Below are positions 35,803 through 42,913 of a stretch of DNA of 64,000 nt, piece after piece. The notes below the pieces were generated by a model. The model saw nothing but the letters and a program-made list of their open reading frames with translations, was not told where the DNA came from and searched no databases. Position 1 is the first letter of the stretch. Each line of letters opens with the position of its first letter. The translations under genes and the position numbers were made by a program. The stretch lies in NCBI RefSeq assembly GCF_016482825.1, contig NZ_JAEMNV010000011.1, forward strand, positions 62,001 through 126,000, in the 5' to 3' direction. The stretch comes from Antrihabitans stalagmiti. Lineage in GTDB: Bacteria; Actinomycetota; Actinomycetes; Mycobacteriales; Mycobacteriaceae.

Positions 35803-35812
35803 GCTATAAGCG
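35802..35812 (-). promoter_or_regulatory. ClgR-type binding box upstream of clpP1
   Basis: The minus strand reads CGCTTATAGCGAAG, which matches the core CGCynAnrGCG-wws of the ClgR motif described in corynebacteria. ClgR is the activator of clpP1P2 and clpC in actinobacteria. Distance to the clpP1 start is about 90-100 bases. clgR itself is not in the window. Confidence 0.5.
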
Positions 35813-35826
35813 GAAAACTCCGCTAC

Positions 35827-37251
35827 TTACTTCTCGTCGTCCGAAGCTGCTTCTTCGAGTGCGTTGACGTCGGCGGCTTCGATGACCTCGATGTCGTCGT
35901 CCTCGTCGTCGACCTCGATCGTTTCGCCCGACTCGCTGCCGAACAGCTCCGCGGTATTGATCGAGTTGCCTTCGGTGTCGCTCACGCTGACACGGTCGAC
36001 GATGCTCGCGAGAGCCTTGCCGCGACGGATGTCGGCGAAGATCGCTCCGAGCTGGTTCGCTTCCTGGATCTGCTGGATGAACTGCTCGGGAGCAATTCCG
36101 TAGCGCTGCGCCTGGAAGATGATCCGCTCGGTCAGCTCTTCCTGGCCGACCTGCGTGTTCTCGGCCTCGGCAATTGCGTCGAGCAGGAGCTGGATCTTCA
36201 CCGAGCGCTCGGCCGACTTCTGAGCATCGGCTTCGAACTCTTCGCGGCTGCTGCCCTGCGACTCCAGCAGCTCCGCGAACTTCTCCTCGTCGTGGTCGAG
36301 TCCGTGCACTGCGTCGTGGATGGCGGCGTCGACCTCGGCCTTCACAACCGCGTCCGGCACCGGAATCTCGATGGACTCCAACAGGCTTTCGAGGACCTTG
36401 TCGCGGATCGCGCCGGCCTGCTCGACCTTGCGGACGCGACCGACGCGCTCACGCAGGTCTGCCTTCAGCTCGTCGAGGGTGTCGAACTCGCTCGCCAGTT
36501 GGGCGAACTCGTCGTCGGCCTCGGGCAGCTCGCGCTCCTTGACGGTGCCGACCGTGACCGTGACGACGGCCTCCTGGTTGGCGAAGTCGCCTGCGACGAG
36601 GGTCGAGGTGAATTCCTTCGACTCGCCGACCGACAGGCCGATGATCGCTTCGTCGAGGCCCTCGATCAGTTCGCCGGAGCCAACTTCGTGCGAGAGCCCG
36701 GTCGCGCTGGCCTCTTCGACGTTCTTGCCGTCGACGGTTGCCGACAGGTCGATGGAGACGAAATCGCCGTTCTGCGCGGGGCGGTTGGCACCCGTGAGCG
36801 TGCCGAAGCGCGCGCGCAGCGACTGCAGCTGCTCGTCGATGTCTTCGTCTTTGATTTCGATCGGATCGACGGTGACGCTGATTGCCGAGTAGTCGGGCAA
36901 TGCGATCTCCGGACGAATGTCGACCTCGGCCGTGAACTCCAGCTGCTGGCCGTCGTCGATCTTGGTGATTTCGATGTCGGGCTGGCCGATCACCTTCACC
37001 GCTGCGGTGGTGACAGCTTCGCTGTACTTACCGGGCAGCGCGTCGTTGACGACCTGCTCGAGGATCGCGCCGCGACCGACGCGTGCCTCGATGAGCTTGG
37101 CCGGAGCCTTGCCAGGACGGAAACCCGGAATCCGGATCTGCTGTGCGAGCGACTTGTATGCGCGGTCGAAATCGCCCTTGAGTTCCTCGAAGGGCACCTC
37201 AACGTTGATCCGTACTCGCGTCGGGCTCAGCTGCTCGACGGTGCTCTTCAC
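35827..37251 (-). CDS. tig: Trigger factor
   Basis: Ribosome-bound chaperone and prolyl isomerase. Residues 1-125 form the ribosome-binding domain with the signature GFRPGKAP near residue 44. The FKBP-type isomerase domain follows ([14 protein letters not shown], about 160-240), then the helical chaperone arms. The tail is strongly acidic ([20 protein letters not shown]), common in actinobacteria. GTG start. 474 residues. It precedes clpP1P2 on the same strand, the usual order. Confidence 0.97.
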   Translation of the reverse strand: MKSTVEQLSPTRVRINVEVPFEELKGDFDRAYKSLAQQIRIPGFRPGKAPAKLIEARVGRGAILEQVVNDALPGKYSEAVTTAAVKVIGQPDIEITKIDDGQQLEFTAEVDIRPEIALPDYSAISVTVDPIEIKDEDIDEQLQSLRARFGTLTGANRPAQNGDFVSIDLSATVDGKNVEEASATGLSHEVGSGELIEGLDEAIIGLSVGESKEFTSTLVAGDFANQEAVVTVTVGTVKERELPEADDEFAQLASEFDTLDELKADLRERVGRVRKVEQAGAIRDKVLESLLESIEIPVPDAVVKAEVDAAIHDAVHGLDHDEEKFAELLESQGSSREEFEADAQKSAERSVKIQLLLDAIAEAENTQVGQEELTERIIFQAQRYGIAPEQFIQQIQEANQLGAIFADIRRGKALASIVDRVSVSDTEGNSINTAELFGSESGETIEVDDEDDDIEVIEAADVNALEEAASDDEK

Positions 37252-37363
37252 CGAAATAACTCCTTAAATCGTTTCCTAGCAATCGTCTTCTGGATACGTT
37301 CGCTCTTGTGCCGCCCGGTCGGGCGAGTCGATCGTGCGGCTGCAGAACAGCACGCGGTCTTGC

Positions 37364-37440
37364 TGGTCGGGGTGACAGGATTTGAACCTGCGGCCCTCCG
37401 CTCCCAAAGCGGATGCGCTACCAAGCTGCGCTACACCCCG
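37364..37440 (-). tRNA. tRNA-Pro (anticodon TGG), CCA encoded
   Basis: The minus strand folds into a full cloverleaf: acceptor CGGGGTG/CACCCCG, D arm with AGCTTGGTAGC, anticodon stem TCCGC/GCGGA with loop TTTGGGA, T arm GCAGGTTCAAATCCTGT. Discriminator A is followed by encoded CCA (37364-37366). It lies upstream of tig with 112 bases between. Confidence 0.97.
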
Positions 37441-37613
37441 TTCAACTCCACACCTCACCTGATTCAGCGAGCAGAGCGCCCGTCGAACCAGACTCTTTGG
37501 AGAGCCAGGACGTAATCCTACGGTTACCCGATTACCGATTCCAAAGCGGTGTTCGGTACAGTCTCAACGCACACGACATCTCCGGTGGCGATCCCATCCG
37601 ATGTCGTATGCCT

Positions 37614-37660
37614 GCGGACGCAGCTCAATGGTAGGCCTCAGATTTTCTCTGAAGCTATTA
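37614..37660 (+). pseudogene. tRNA-like remnant before tRNA-Gly
   Basis: GCGGACG-CAGCTCAATGGTAG copies the 5' acceptor strand and D arm style of a Gly-type tRNA, followed by an anticodon-like hairpin TCAGA-TTTTC-TCTGA with a 5-base loop. The T arm and 3' acceptor strand are missing. It ends about 15 bases before the intact tRNA-Gly and looks like a decayed tandem copy. Confidence 0.45.
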
Positions 37661-37674
37661 AGCTGCTCTGCTAG

Positions 37675-37748
37675 GCCGGTGTAGCTCAATGGTAGAGCCC
37701 CTGTCTTCCAAACAGGCTACGCGAGTTCGATTCTCGTCACCGGCTCCA
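37675..37748 (+). tRNA. tRNA-Gly (anticodon TCC), CCA encoded
   Basis: Cloverleaf with acceptor GCCGGTG/CACCGGC, D arm AGCTCAATGGTAGAGC, anticodon stem CCTGT/ACAGG with loop CTTCCAA, T arm GCGAGTTCGATTCTCGT, discriminator T and encoded CCA (37746-37748). A strong terminator follows. Confidence 0.97.
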
Positions 37749-37753
37749 CCAGC

Positions 37754-37791
37754 ACAAACGCTCGCCTCCCAACTCGGAGGCGAGCGTTTGT
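37754..37791 (+). terminator. Terminator after tRNA-Gly
   Basis: ACAAACGCTCGCCTCC (37754-37769) and GGAGGCGAGCGTTTGT (37776-37791) pair perfectly, loop CAACTC, followed by CGTTT. Confidence 0.85.
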
Positions 37792-37870
37792 CGTTTCGGG
37801 TCGGTCTTCTTCCTCGCGACGCACCAATGACTCCATCGAGTGACGCAAATCACCAGCGGCGCTCCGCGCC

Positions 37871-37914
37871 TCGTGCGTCCTTTAGGAGGGCCCGACCTCC
37901 GAAAAGACTCACGA
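37871..37914. repeat. REP-like inverted repeat, copy 2 (decayed left arm)
   Basis: The right arm CCTCCGAAAAGACTCACGA is intact; the left arm TCGTGCGTCCTTTAGGAGG has four changes. It has the same 44-base length as copy 3, whose start is exactly 200 bases further on. Confidence 0.75.
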
Positions 37915-38076
37915 CCGGTGTGGCATCCGCTGTTCGGCGGGACCCCCGGCATCGGCACTGTCGTCGTCGCCCTGCTGATGGGACCACTCGTCGGTTACTT
38001 CCTGCCGCGCGTTGCTGTCCAGCCAACTGTGCGAATTATTACCGAAATCGGGCATGATCAAGGCTTCGAATCGTGA
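37915..38076 (+). pseudogene. C-terminal remnant of a membrane protein (YczE-like?)
   Basis: In frame with a GTG at 37840, bases 37915-38076 encode HPLFGGTPGIGTVVVALLMG and PLVGYFLPRVAV, a pattern like the last transmembrane segment of YczE/YitT-type membrane proteins, ending at TGA inside repeat copy 3. The upstream part of the frame is only repeat copy 2 sequence. No N-terminal domain is found, so it reads as the surviving 3' end of a lost gene. The family assignment is tentative. Confidence 0.4.
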
Positions 38077-38114
38077 GTCTTTTCGGAGGGTCCGACCTCC
38101 GAAAAGACTCACGA
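38071..38114. repeat. REP-like inverted repeat, copy 3 (best copy)
   Basis: Arms TCGTGAGTCTTTTCGGAGG and CCTCCGAAAAGACTCACGA, 19 bases each and perfectly complementary, around GTCCGA. Followed by TGCGCGGAGCGCCCT, similar to the flank of copy 4. The stop codon of the preceding remnant uses its TGA. Confidence 0.85.
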
Positions 38115-38151
38115 TGCGCGGAGCGCCCTGCGGATTCGGGAGGAATCGGCT

Positions 38152-38373
38152 ATGAGCATCTGGGTATTTTTCATCGTGTTGATCGTCGCTGGAGCGTCGT
38201 ACAGCTACTTCCGGCGTGGTTCGCGCGGCGGCGGTCGCTCGGGCGGCAGCGGTCGCTCGGGCGGTAGCGGTCGCTCGCGCGGCGGCGGTTCCAGCGACGG
38301 CGAGTCCTGGTTCGGCGGCGACAGCGATTCGGGCGGCGGCGGGTGCGGCGGTGGCGGCGGCGGCGGCGATTGA
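38152..38373 (+). CDS. Small Gly-rich single-pass membrane protein
   Basis: A 73-residue protein with an N-terminal hydrophobic helix (IWVFFIVLIVAGASYSYF, about 3-20), a basic Arg/Gly/Ser stretch with a repeated GGSGRS unit, then an acidic Ser/Asp/Gly part and a Gly tail with one Cys (GGGGCGGGGGGGD). The GGAGGAA ribosome-binding site supports expression. Function unknown; the tail resembles Gly-Cys ends seen in some membrane proteins of actinobacteria. It stands between repeat copy 3 and the convergent glycosylase gene. Confidence 0.6.
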   Translation: MSIWVFFIVLIVAGASYSYFRRGSRGGGRSGGSGRSGGSGRSRGGGSSDGESWFGGDSDSGGGGCGGGGGGGD

Positions 38374-38392
38374 TGCCGCCAGCCGAACAGAC

Positions 38393-39187
38393 CTACCCCG
38401 GCTGGCAGGTCGGGCACCAGAAGAGGTTGCGACCTTCCAGTACCGAGTGCGCGATCGGCGTCGAACAGATGCGGCACGGCAGACCCGCGCGCCGGTACAC
38501 GTAGGACCGCGGCCGACCCTTTGCATACGTTTCGCCGTGGTCGTCCTCGGGTCGGATGGTGATGATTTTGCCCCGCCTGACACCGACCTTCATCAGCGCG
38601 ACGAGGTCGGTCCACATGTCGTCCCATACCTCGCGCGAGATCAATTCGCCGGGCAGCATGGGTGAAAGGTTGTGTCGGAAAAGCAGTTCCGCGCGATAGA
38701 CGTTGCCTATCCCCGCGACGACCGATTGATCCATCAGCAGTGCGCCGATCGGACGTCGCGAGCGATGTAGCCGTACCCAAGCCCGATCGGGATCTTCACC
38801 ACGACGCAGCGGATCCGGACCGAGCCGATCTGCGATCGTTTTCAACTCGGCCTTCTGGAGCACTTCGCATGCCGTCGGGCCACGTAGATCCGTGCCGAAA
38901 TCGGCGCCAACCATACGCATCCGGACCTGACCGACGGGAGGTCCCATCGGCAGCGCAACCTCGGTGAATTTGCCGTAGAGACCGAGATGTATGTGGACGA
39001 CGAGGCCCGAATCGTAATGGTGCAGAAGGTGTTTGCCCCAGGCCTCGGCTTTGACGAAGGTTCGTCCGTCGACGAGTGCCGCGCCTTCGGCGAACTTGCC
39101 CTGCGGGCTCGACACCCTGATCTCCGAGCGCGCGAACCGACGTTGATGCAACCGGGCAAGACGGTGCAGCGTATGCCCTTCAGGCAC
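38393..39187 (-). CDS. Fpg/Nei-family DNA glycosylase (Nei2 type)
   Basis: Base-excision repair enzyme that removes oxidised bases and cuts AP sites. The mature N-terminus PEGHTLHRLA gives the catalytic Pro and Glu; the helix-two-turns-helix part includes DQSVVAGIGNVYRAELLF near residue 155; the C-terminal zinc finger is CRIC and CPTC. 264 residues. GTG start. It matches Rv2464c by order (glycosylase next to rpiB). Start of Met-Pro-Glu-Gly-His marks the Nei2 subgroup rather than Fpg. Confidence 0.93.
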   Translation of the reverse strand: MPEGHTLHRLARLHQRRFARSEIRVSSPQGKFAEGAALVDGRTFVKAEAWGKHLLHHYDSGLVVHIHLGLYGKFTEVALPMGPPVGQVRMRMVGADFGTDLRGPTACEVLQKAELKTIADRLGPDPLRRGEDPDRAWVRLHRSRRPIGALLMDQSVVAGIGNVYRAELLFRHNLSPMLPGELISREVWDDMWTDLVALMKVGVRRGKIITIRPEDDHGETYAKGRPRSYVYRRAGLPCRICSTPIAHSVLEGRNLFWCPTCQPG

Positions 39188-39220
39188 CGCGCACCGTCGT
39201 CCCCGGCGTAAAGATCGCGA

Positions 39221-39694
39221 TCAGTGTTCCGGCTTCGCGGGAAGCACGCCGGTCTTCTCCCAGTCGAGCAACTGATCGATGCGACGCTGATGGCGCTCCT
39301 CGCCCGACCAGGGCTCGGCGATGAAGGCGTCGACGATCGCCAGCATCTCTTCCTCGGTGTGCATACGACCGCCGATGCCGATCAGTTGCGCTTTGTTGTG
39401 CTGGCGAGCAAGTTTCGCGGTTTCGACGCTCCACGCGAGCGCGCACCTGGCGCCGAGCACCTTGTTGGCTGCGATCTGCTCACCGTTGCCGCTGCCGCCG
39501 AGGACGATGCCGAGGCTGCCTTCGTCTGCAACCGTGCGACGCGCGGCGTCGATGCAGAACGGCGGATAGTCGTCGACCGCGTCGTAGGTGTAGGCGCCGC
39601 AGTCGACGACCTCGTGTCCAGCGGCGGTGAGATGAGCCGCGATCGTGTTCTTGAATTCGAAGCCGGCGTGGTCGGCACCCAGGTATACGCGCAT
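39221..39694 (-). CDS. rpiB: Ribose-5-phosphate isomerase B
   Basis: Interconverts ribose 5-phosphate and ribulose 5-phosphate in the pentose phosphate pathway. ATG 39694 gives 157 residues starting MRVYLGADHAGFE. The stretch GGSGNGEQIAANKV carries the Glu that replaces the catalytic Cys of other RpiB proteins, as known for the mycobacterial enzyme. It precedes the glycosylase gene by 33 bases; both are likely co-transcribed. Confidence 0.96.
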   Translation of the reverse strand: MRVYLGADHAGFEFKNTIAAHLTAAGHEVVDCGAYTYDAVDDYPPFCIDAARRTVADEGSLGIVLGGSGNGEQIAANKVLGARCALAWSVETAKLARQHNKAQLIGIGGRMHTEEEMLAIVDAFIAEPWSGEERHQRRIDQLLDWEKTGVLPAKPEH

Positions 39695-39796
39695 GACTGG
39701 AGATTGTGTCAGGCGTGATCCGCGCCCGACCGACGTAGGTAGCGGATCCGGCGTTTCAAGATGTCGGCGACGCGGTCGATCAATACAGTTTTCGCC

Positions 39797-40738
39797 ATGT
39801 ATCCACCCGAGCAACTCGCTCCGCAGCAGACGTGGGGGCCACCGCCCGTCGAACTACCTCCGCGAGGCCTGTCACCGCACGGGCGGCCGATCAGGCACAA
39901 CTGGGAGATCCCGCTGCTGGTGCTCGCGATCGTAATTACCGTTGTCGCGTACGCCGTCTCGGGCGTGATGCTGATTTCCGGTCAGGTGTCCGACATTGCG
40001 GCGGTGCTGCTTGTCGCGCCGATCCTGCTCTACGTCCTACGTGGACAGAACTATGCGACCCAGCGCGTCAACGGGATTCGGATGACACCGACCCAGTTCC
40101 CCGAGGGGTATGCGCTGGTTGCCGACGCCGCGGCCAGGCTGGGTATGAAAACTGCACCCGATGCCTACGTGGTGCTCGGCAACGGCCAGATCAACGCTTT
40201 CGCGTCCGGCCACGGCTTCCGACGATTCGTCGTCGTCTACAGCGACCTGTTCGAAGTTGGCGGTGAGGCAAGGCAACCCGATGCGCTCGCCTTCATCATC
40301 GGACACGAAGTCGGCCACATCGCAGCCGGGCACGCGTCCTATTGGCGGCAACTCGGAATGTTCGCCTCGAACTACATCCCGGTCGTCGGGTCGTCACTCT
40401 CGCGATCGATGGAATACACGGCCGACAACCACGGCTTCTGCGTACGCCCGCAAGGAGCGCCCGGCGTGATGGGGGTGCTCGGCGCAGGCAAATATCTGGT
40501 CGGCCGAGTCGGATTCGACGAACTTGCCGACCGATCGATGACCGAACGCGGATTCTTCGTGTGGCTGGTCAACATTCTCGCGAGCCACCCGGTCCTGACG
40601 TGGCGGGCCGCAGCGCTTCGCGATCGCAGCCGGCACGGAAAGTTGTTCTTCCGGCCGACCGCGGACCGACTCCCGACCCCTACGGCGGCGCTGCCCCCGC
40701 CTACGCAGTATCCGACAGCGCCACCGAAGACGTTGTAG
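39797..40738 (+). CDS. M48-family membrane metalloprotease
   Basis: Zinc protease related to HtpX. 313 residues from ATG 39797, with a Pro-rich cytoplasmic start, two transmembrane segments (about 38-60 and 66-80), the zinc motif HEVGH (His170, His174) and a downstream Glu in MEYTADNHG. The C-terminus is Pro/Thr-rich. Probably degrades or processes membrane proteins. Divergent from rpiB by about 100 bases and convergent with the Rv2466c-type gene. It has no counterpart that I recall at this place in M. tuberculosis. Confidence 0.85.
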   Translation: MYPPEQLAPQQTWGPPPVELPPRGLSPHGRPIRHNWEIPLLVLAIVITVVAYAVSGVMLISGQVSDIAAVLLVAPILLYVLRGQNYATQRVNGIRMTPTQFPEGYALVADAAARLGMKTAPDAYVVLGNGQINAFASGHGFRRFVVVYSDLFEVGGEARQPDALAFIIGHEVGHIAAGHASYWRQLGMFASNYIPVVGSSLSRSMEYTADNHGFCVRPQGAPGVMGVLGAGKYLVGRVGFDELADRSMTERGFFVWLVNILASHPVLTWRAAALRDRSRHGKLFFRPTADRLPTPTAALPPPTQYPTAPPKTL

Positions 40739-40753
40739 CCCAACCGAACCAAC

Positions 40754-41404
40754 TCAATCGAATACAGGATCCTCGTGCCGCGTGCGCTTCAGCTCGAAGA
40801 AGTGCGGGTACGACGCGAGGGCAACAGCGCCGTCCCAGACGCGCCCGGCGTCTTCCCCGCGCGGGATCCTCGATAGGACCGGTCCGAAGAACGCGACTCC
40901 GTTGACGTGGATCGTCGGTGTGCCGACGTCGTCGCCGACGGCATCCATGCCTGCGTGGTGACTCTTGCGAAGCGCGTCGTCGTAGTCGGTCGACGTCGCT
41001 GCGTCGGCGAGTTCGGCAGGCAGCCCGACCTCGGCGAGCGAATCCGCGACCACTGCCGCAAGCGACTCGGCTCGGGTGTCGCGCTCGTATTCGTCTTTAC
41101 GCTGATGGATCCGCTCACCCATCGCCGTGTACAGCGGGAGCAGCACCTCGTCGCCGTGGGCTTCCGCGGCGGCGATCGCAACCCGGACCGGACCCCAACC
41201 CTGATCCATCATCTCGCGGTAGTTGTCGGGTAGGTCCCGACCTTCGTTGAGCACGGCCAGACTCATGACGTGGAAGTTCGCCTCGATGTCGCGGACCTTC
41301 TCGACCTCGAGGATCCAGCGCGAGGTGATCCAGCACCATGGACACAGCGGGTCGAACCAGAAGTCGGCTGTGTCTTTTCCGTTCGTCTTGACGTCCTCGC
41401 TCAC
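40754..41404 (-). CDS. DsbA-fold mycothiol-dependent reductase (Rv2466c family)
   Basis: Thioredoxin-fold oxidoreductase of the DsbA/FrnE group; the mycobacterial homologue Rv2466c is a mycothiol-dependent nitroreductase induced by oxidative stress. Active site CPWC at Cys21 and Cys24 ([17 protein letters not shown]), and the family parts [20 protein letters not shown] and [13 protein letters not shown] near the cis-Pro. GTG 41404 gives 216 residues; the open frame upstream is only repeat sequence. Its place next to rpiB and before pepN agrees with the M. tuberculosis order. Confidence 0.92.
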   Translation of the reverse strand: MSEDVKTNGKDTADFWFDPLCPWCWITSRWILEVEKVRDIEANFHVMSLAVLNEGRDLPDNYREMMDQGWGPVRVAIAAAEAHGDEVLLPLYTAMGERIHQRKDEYERDTRAESLAAVVADSLAEVGLPAELADAATSTDYDDALRKSHHAGMDAVGDDVGTPTIHVNGVAFFGPVLSRIPRGEDAGRVWDGAVALASYPHFFELKRTRHEDPVFD

Positions 41405-41520
41405 GCGTGGCTCCCTTGTGCGTCGTATCGATTTTCTGGGTCGGCAATTAGGTCTACCCACACGACGCAACACCACACCCAACGAATCTCTTCCCGCGTA
41501 GCGTTGAGGCGGCAAGCCGC

Positions 41521-41564
41521 TCGTGAGTCTTTTCGGTGGGCCGGCCCGCCGAAAAGACTCACGA
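41521..41564. repeat. REP-like inverted repeat, copy 4
   Basis: Arms TCGTGAGTCTTTTCGG and CCGAAAAGACTCACGA with a central GTGGGCCGGCCC-type palindrome. It lies upstream of both flanking genes (minus gene starting 41404, plus gene starting 41595), so a pure terminator role does not explain this copy. Confidence 0.85.
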
Positions 41565-41594
41565 GGCGCGCAGCGCCCTACCTTGGAGGTACCG

Positions 41595-42824
41595 ATGAGC
41601 ACACAGCCAACCTTCGTCATCGTCGGCGGCGGACTCGCCGGAGCGAAACTTGCGGAAGCTTTGCGAGACAAAGACTTTGCAGGAACAGTGATCCTGCTCA
41701 GCCAGGAGGAACACCTCCCCTACGATCGGCCGCCCCTGTCGAAGGAACATCTGGCGGGCAAGAAATCGCTCGACGGTTTCACGGTCCTCACGCGGCAGTG
41801 GTATCGCGATCACCACATCGATCTGCGGCTCGGTACCGAAGTGACTGCGATCGACCGATCCGCCAAGACGGTCTCGCTACCTGACGGTTCGACGATCTCC
41901 TACGACAAACTTGCACTCGCGACCGGATCACGCTCACGCCGACCACCGATTCCCGGCTCCGATGCGGACGGCGTCCACTACCTGCGGACCGTCGACGAGT
42001 CCGATGCGCTCGTCGACGTGCTCGCACGTGGCGGACGTCTCGCCATCGTCGGCGCAGGCTGGATCGGACTCGAGATTGCAGCCAATGCCCGCGAGAAGGG
42101 CGTTGACGTCACCATCGTCGAAGCCGCCGAGCTACCGCTGCTCGCGGCACTCGGCTCCGAGATGGGAGCGGTGTTCGCAGACCTGCACCGCGAGCATGGC
42201 GTCGACTTCCGCTTCGGCGCAAAGGTCGAAGCGATCACCGTCTCCGACGGCACAGCGACGGGTCTGCGACTGGGCGACGGAACCACGATCGACGCCGACG
42301 CCGTCCTCGTCGCGGTCGGCGCAGCGCCCAATATCGAGATCGCCGACGCTGCCGGGTTGGCCACCGACAGCGGTGTACTCGTCGACGCTTCGTTGACCAC
42401 GAGCGACCCCGACATCGTTGCCGTCGGCGACATCGCCGAACAGGACCATCCGGTGCTACACCACCGCATCCGCGTCGAACACTGGGCGAACGCACTCAAC
42501 CAACCCGCCGTTGCGGCAGCGACCATGCTCAGCAAGTCGGCGACCTACGAGAAGCTCCCCTACTTCTACACCGACCAGTACGACCTCGGTATGGAATACG
42601 TCGGCCACGCAACCGATTACGCGCAGGTGGTGGTCCGCGGCGACACGGCGAAGCGGGAGTTCGTCGCCTTCTGGCTCGGTGCGAACAACACCGTCAAGGC
42701 GGGCATGAACGTCAACATCTGGGACGTGACGGACGCGGTGAAGGCGCTCGTCGCCTCGGGTCGTCCGGTCGATCCGGAACTCCTTGCGAATCCGGAGGTC
42801 GGATTGGACTCCGTCTACGCCTAG
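41595..42824 (+). CDS. FAD-dependent NAD(P)H reductase (ferredoxin/rubredoxin reductase type)
   Basis: Flavoprotein of 409 residues that probably passes electrons from NAD(P)H to a ferredoxin or rubredoxin. FAD motif [16 protein letters not shown] near residue 8, NAD motif [14 protein letters not shown] near 152, the second FAD motif [11 protein letters not shown] near 277, and the C-terminal ferredoxin-reductase-like domain ([17 protein letters not shown]). ATG 41595 follows TTGGAGGTACCG. No electron carrier or P450 gene is next to it, so its partner is elsewhere. Confidence 0.88.
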   Translation: MSTQPTFVIVGGGLAGAKLAEALRDKDFAGTVILLSQEEHLPYDRPPLSKEHLAGKKSLDGFTVLTRQWYRDHHIDLRLGTEVTAIDRSAKTVSLPDGSTISYDKLALATGSRSRRPPIPGSDADGVHYLRTVDESDALVDVLARGGRLAIVGAGWIGLEIAANAREKGVDVTIVEAAELPLLAALGSEMGAVFADLHREHGVDFRFGAKVEAITVSDGTATGLRLGDGTTIDADAVLVAVGAAPNIEIADAAGLATDSGVLVDASLTTSDPDIVAVGDIAEQDHPVLHHRIRVEHWANALNQPAVAAATMLSKSATYEKLPYFYTDQYDLGMEYVGHATDYAQVVVRGDTAKREFVAFWLGANNTVKAGMNVNIWDVTDAVKALVASGRPVDPELLANPEVGLDSVYA

Positions 42825-42848
42825 GCGCGTAGCTTGCGGAGCGACCAT

Positions 42849-42890
42849 AAAAAAAGTCTGGCCGAGTCTCGAAGAATGAGAGACACGGCC
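42849..42890 (-). terminator. Terminator-like hairpin facing the minus strand
   Basis: Stem GGCCG-A-GTCTC with GAGAC-A-CGGCC (42860-42890) next to seven A on the plus strand (42849-42855), which is a T-run for minus-strand transcripts. Both flanking genes are on the plus strand, where the hairpin has no T-tail. Confidence 0.6.
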
Positions 42891-42913
42891 TAGGCGCATT
42901 CGATAATCGTCAG

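Noticed and set aside
35617-37515. A 632-codon plus-strand frame across tig
   Set aside because: Antisense to trigger factor and running through the tRNA-Pro gene; it reflects GC-biased third positions.
2207-41564. CRISPR array interpretation of the repeated palindromes
   Set aside because: Only four scattered copies, tens of kilobases apart, without regular spacers or cas genes.
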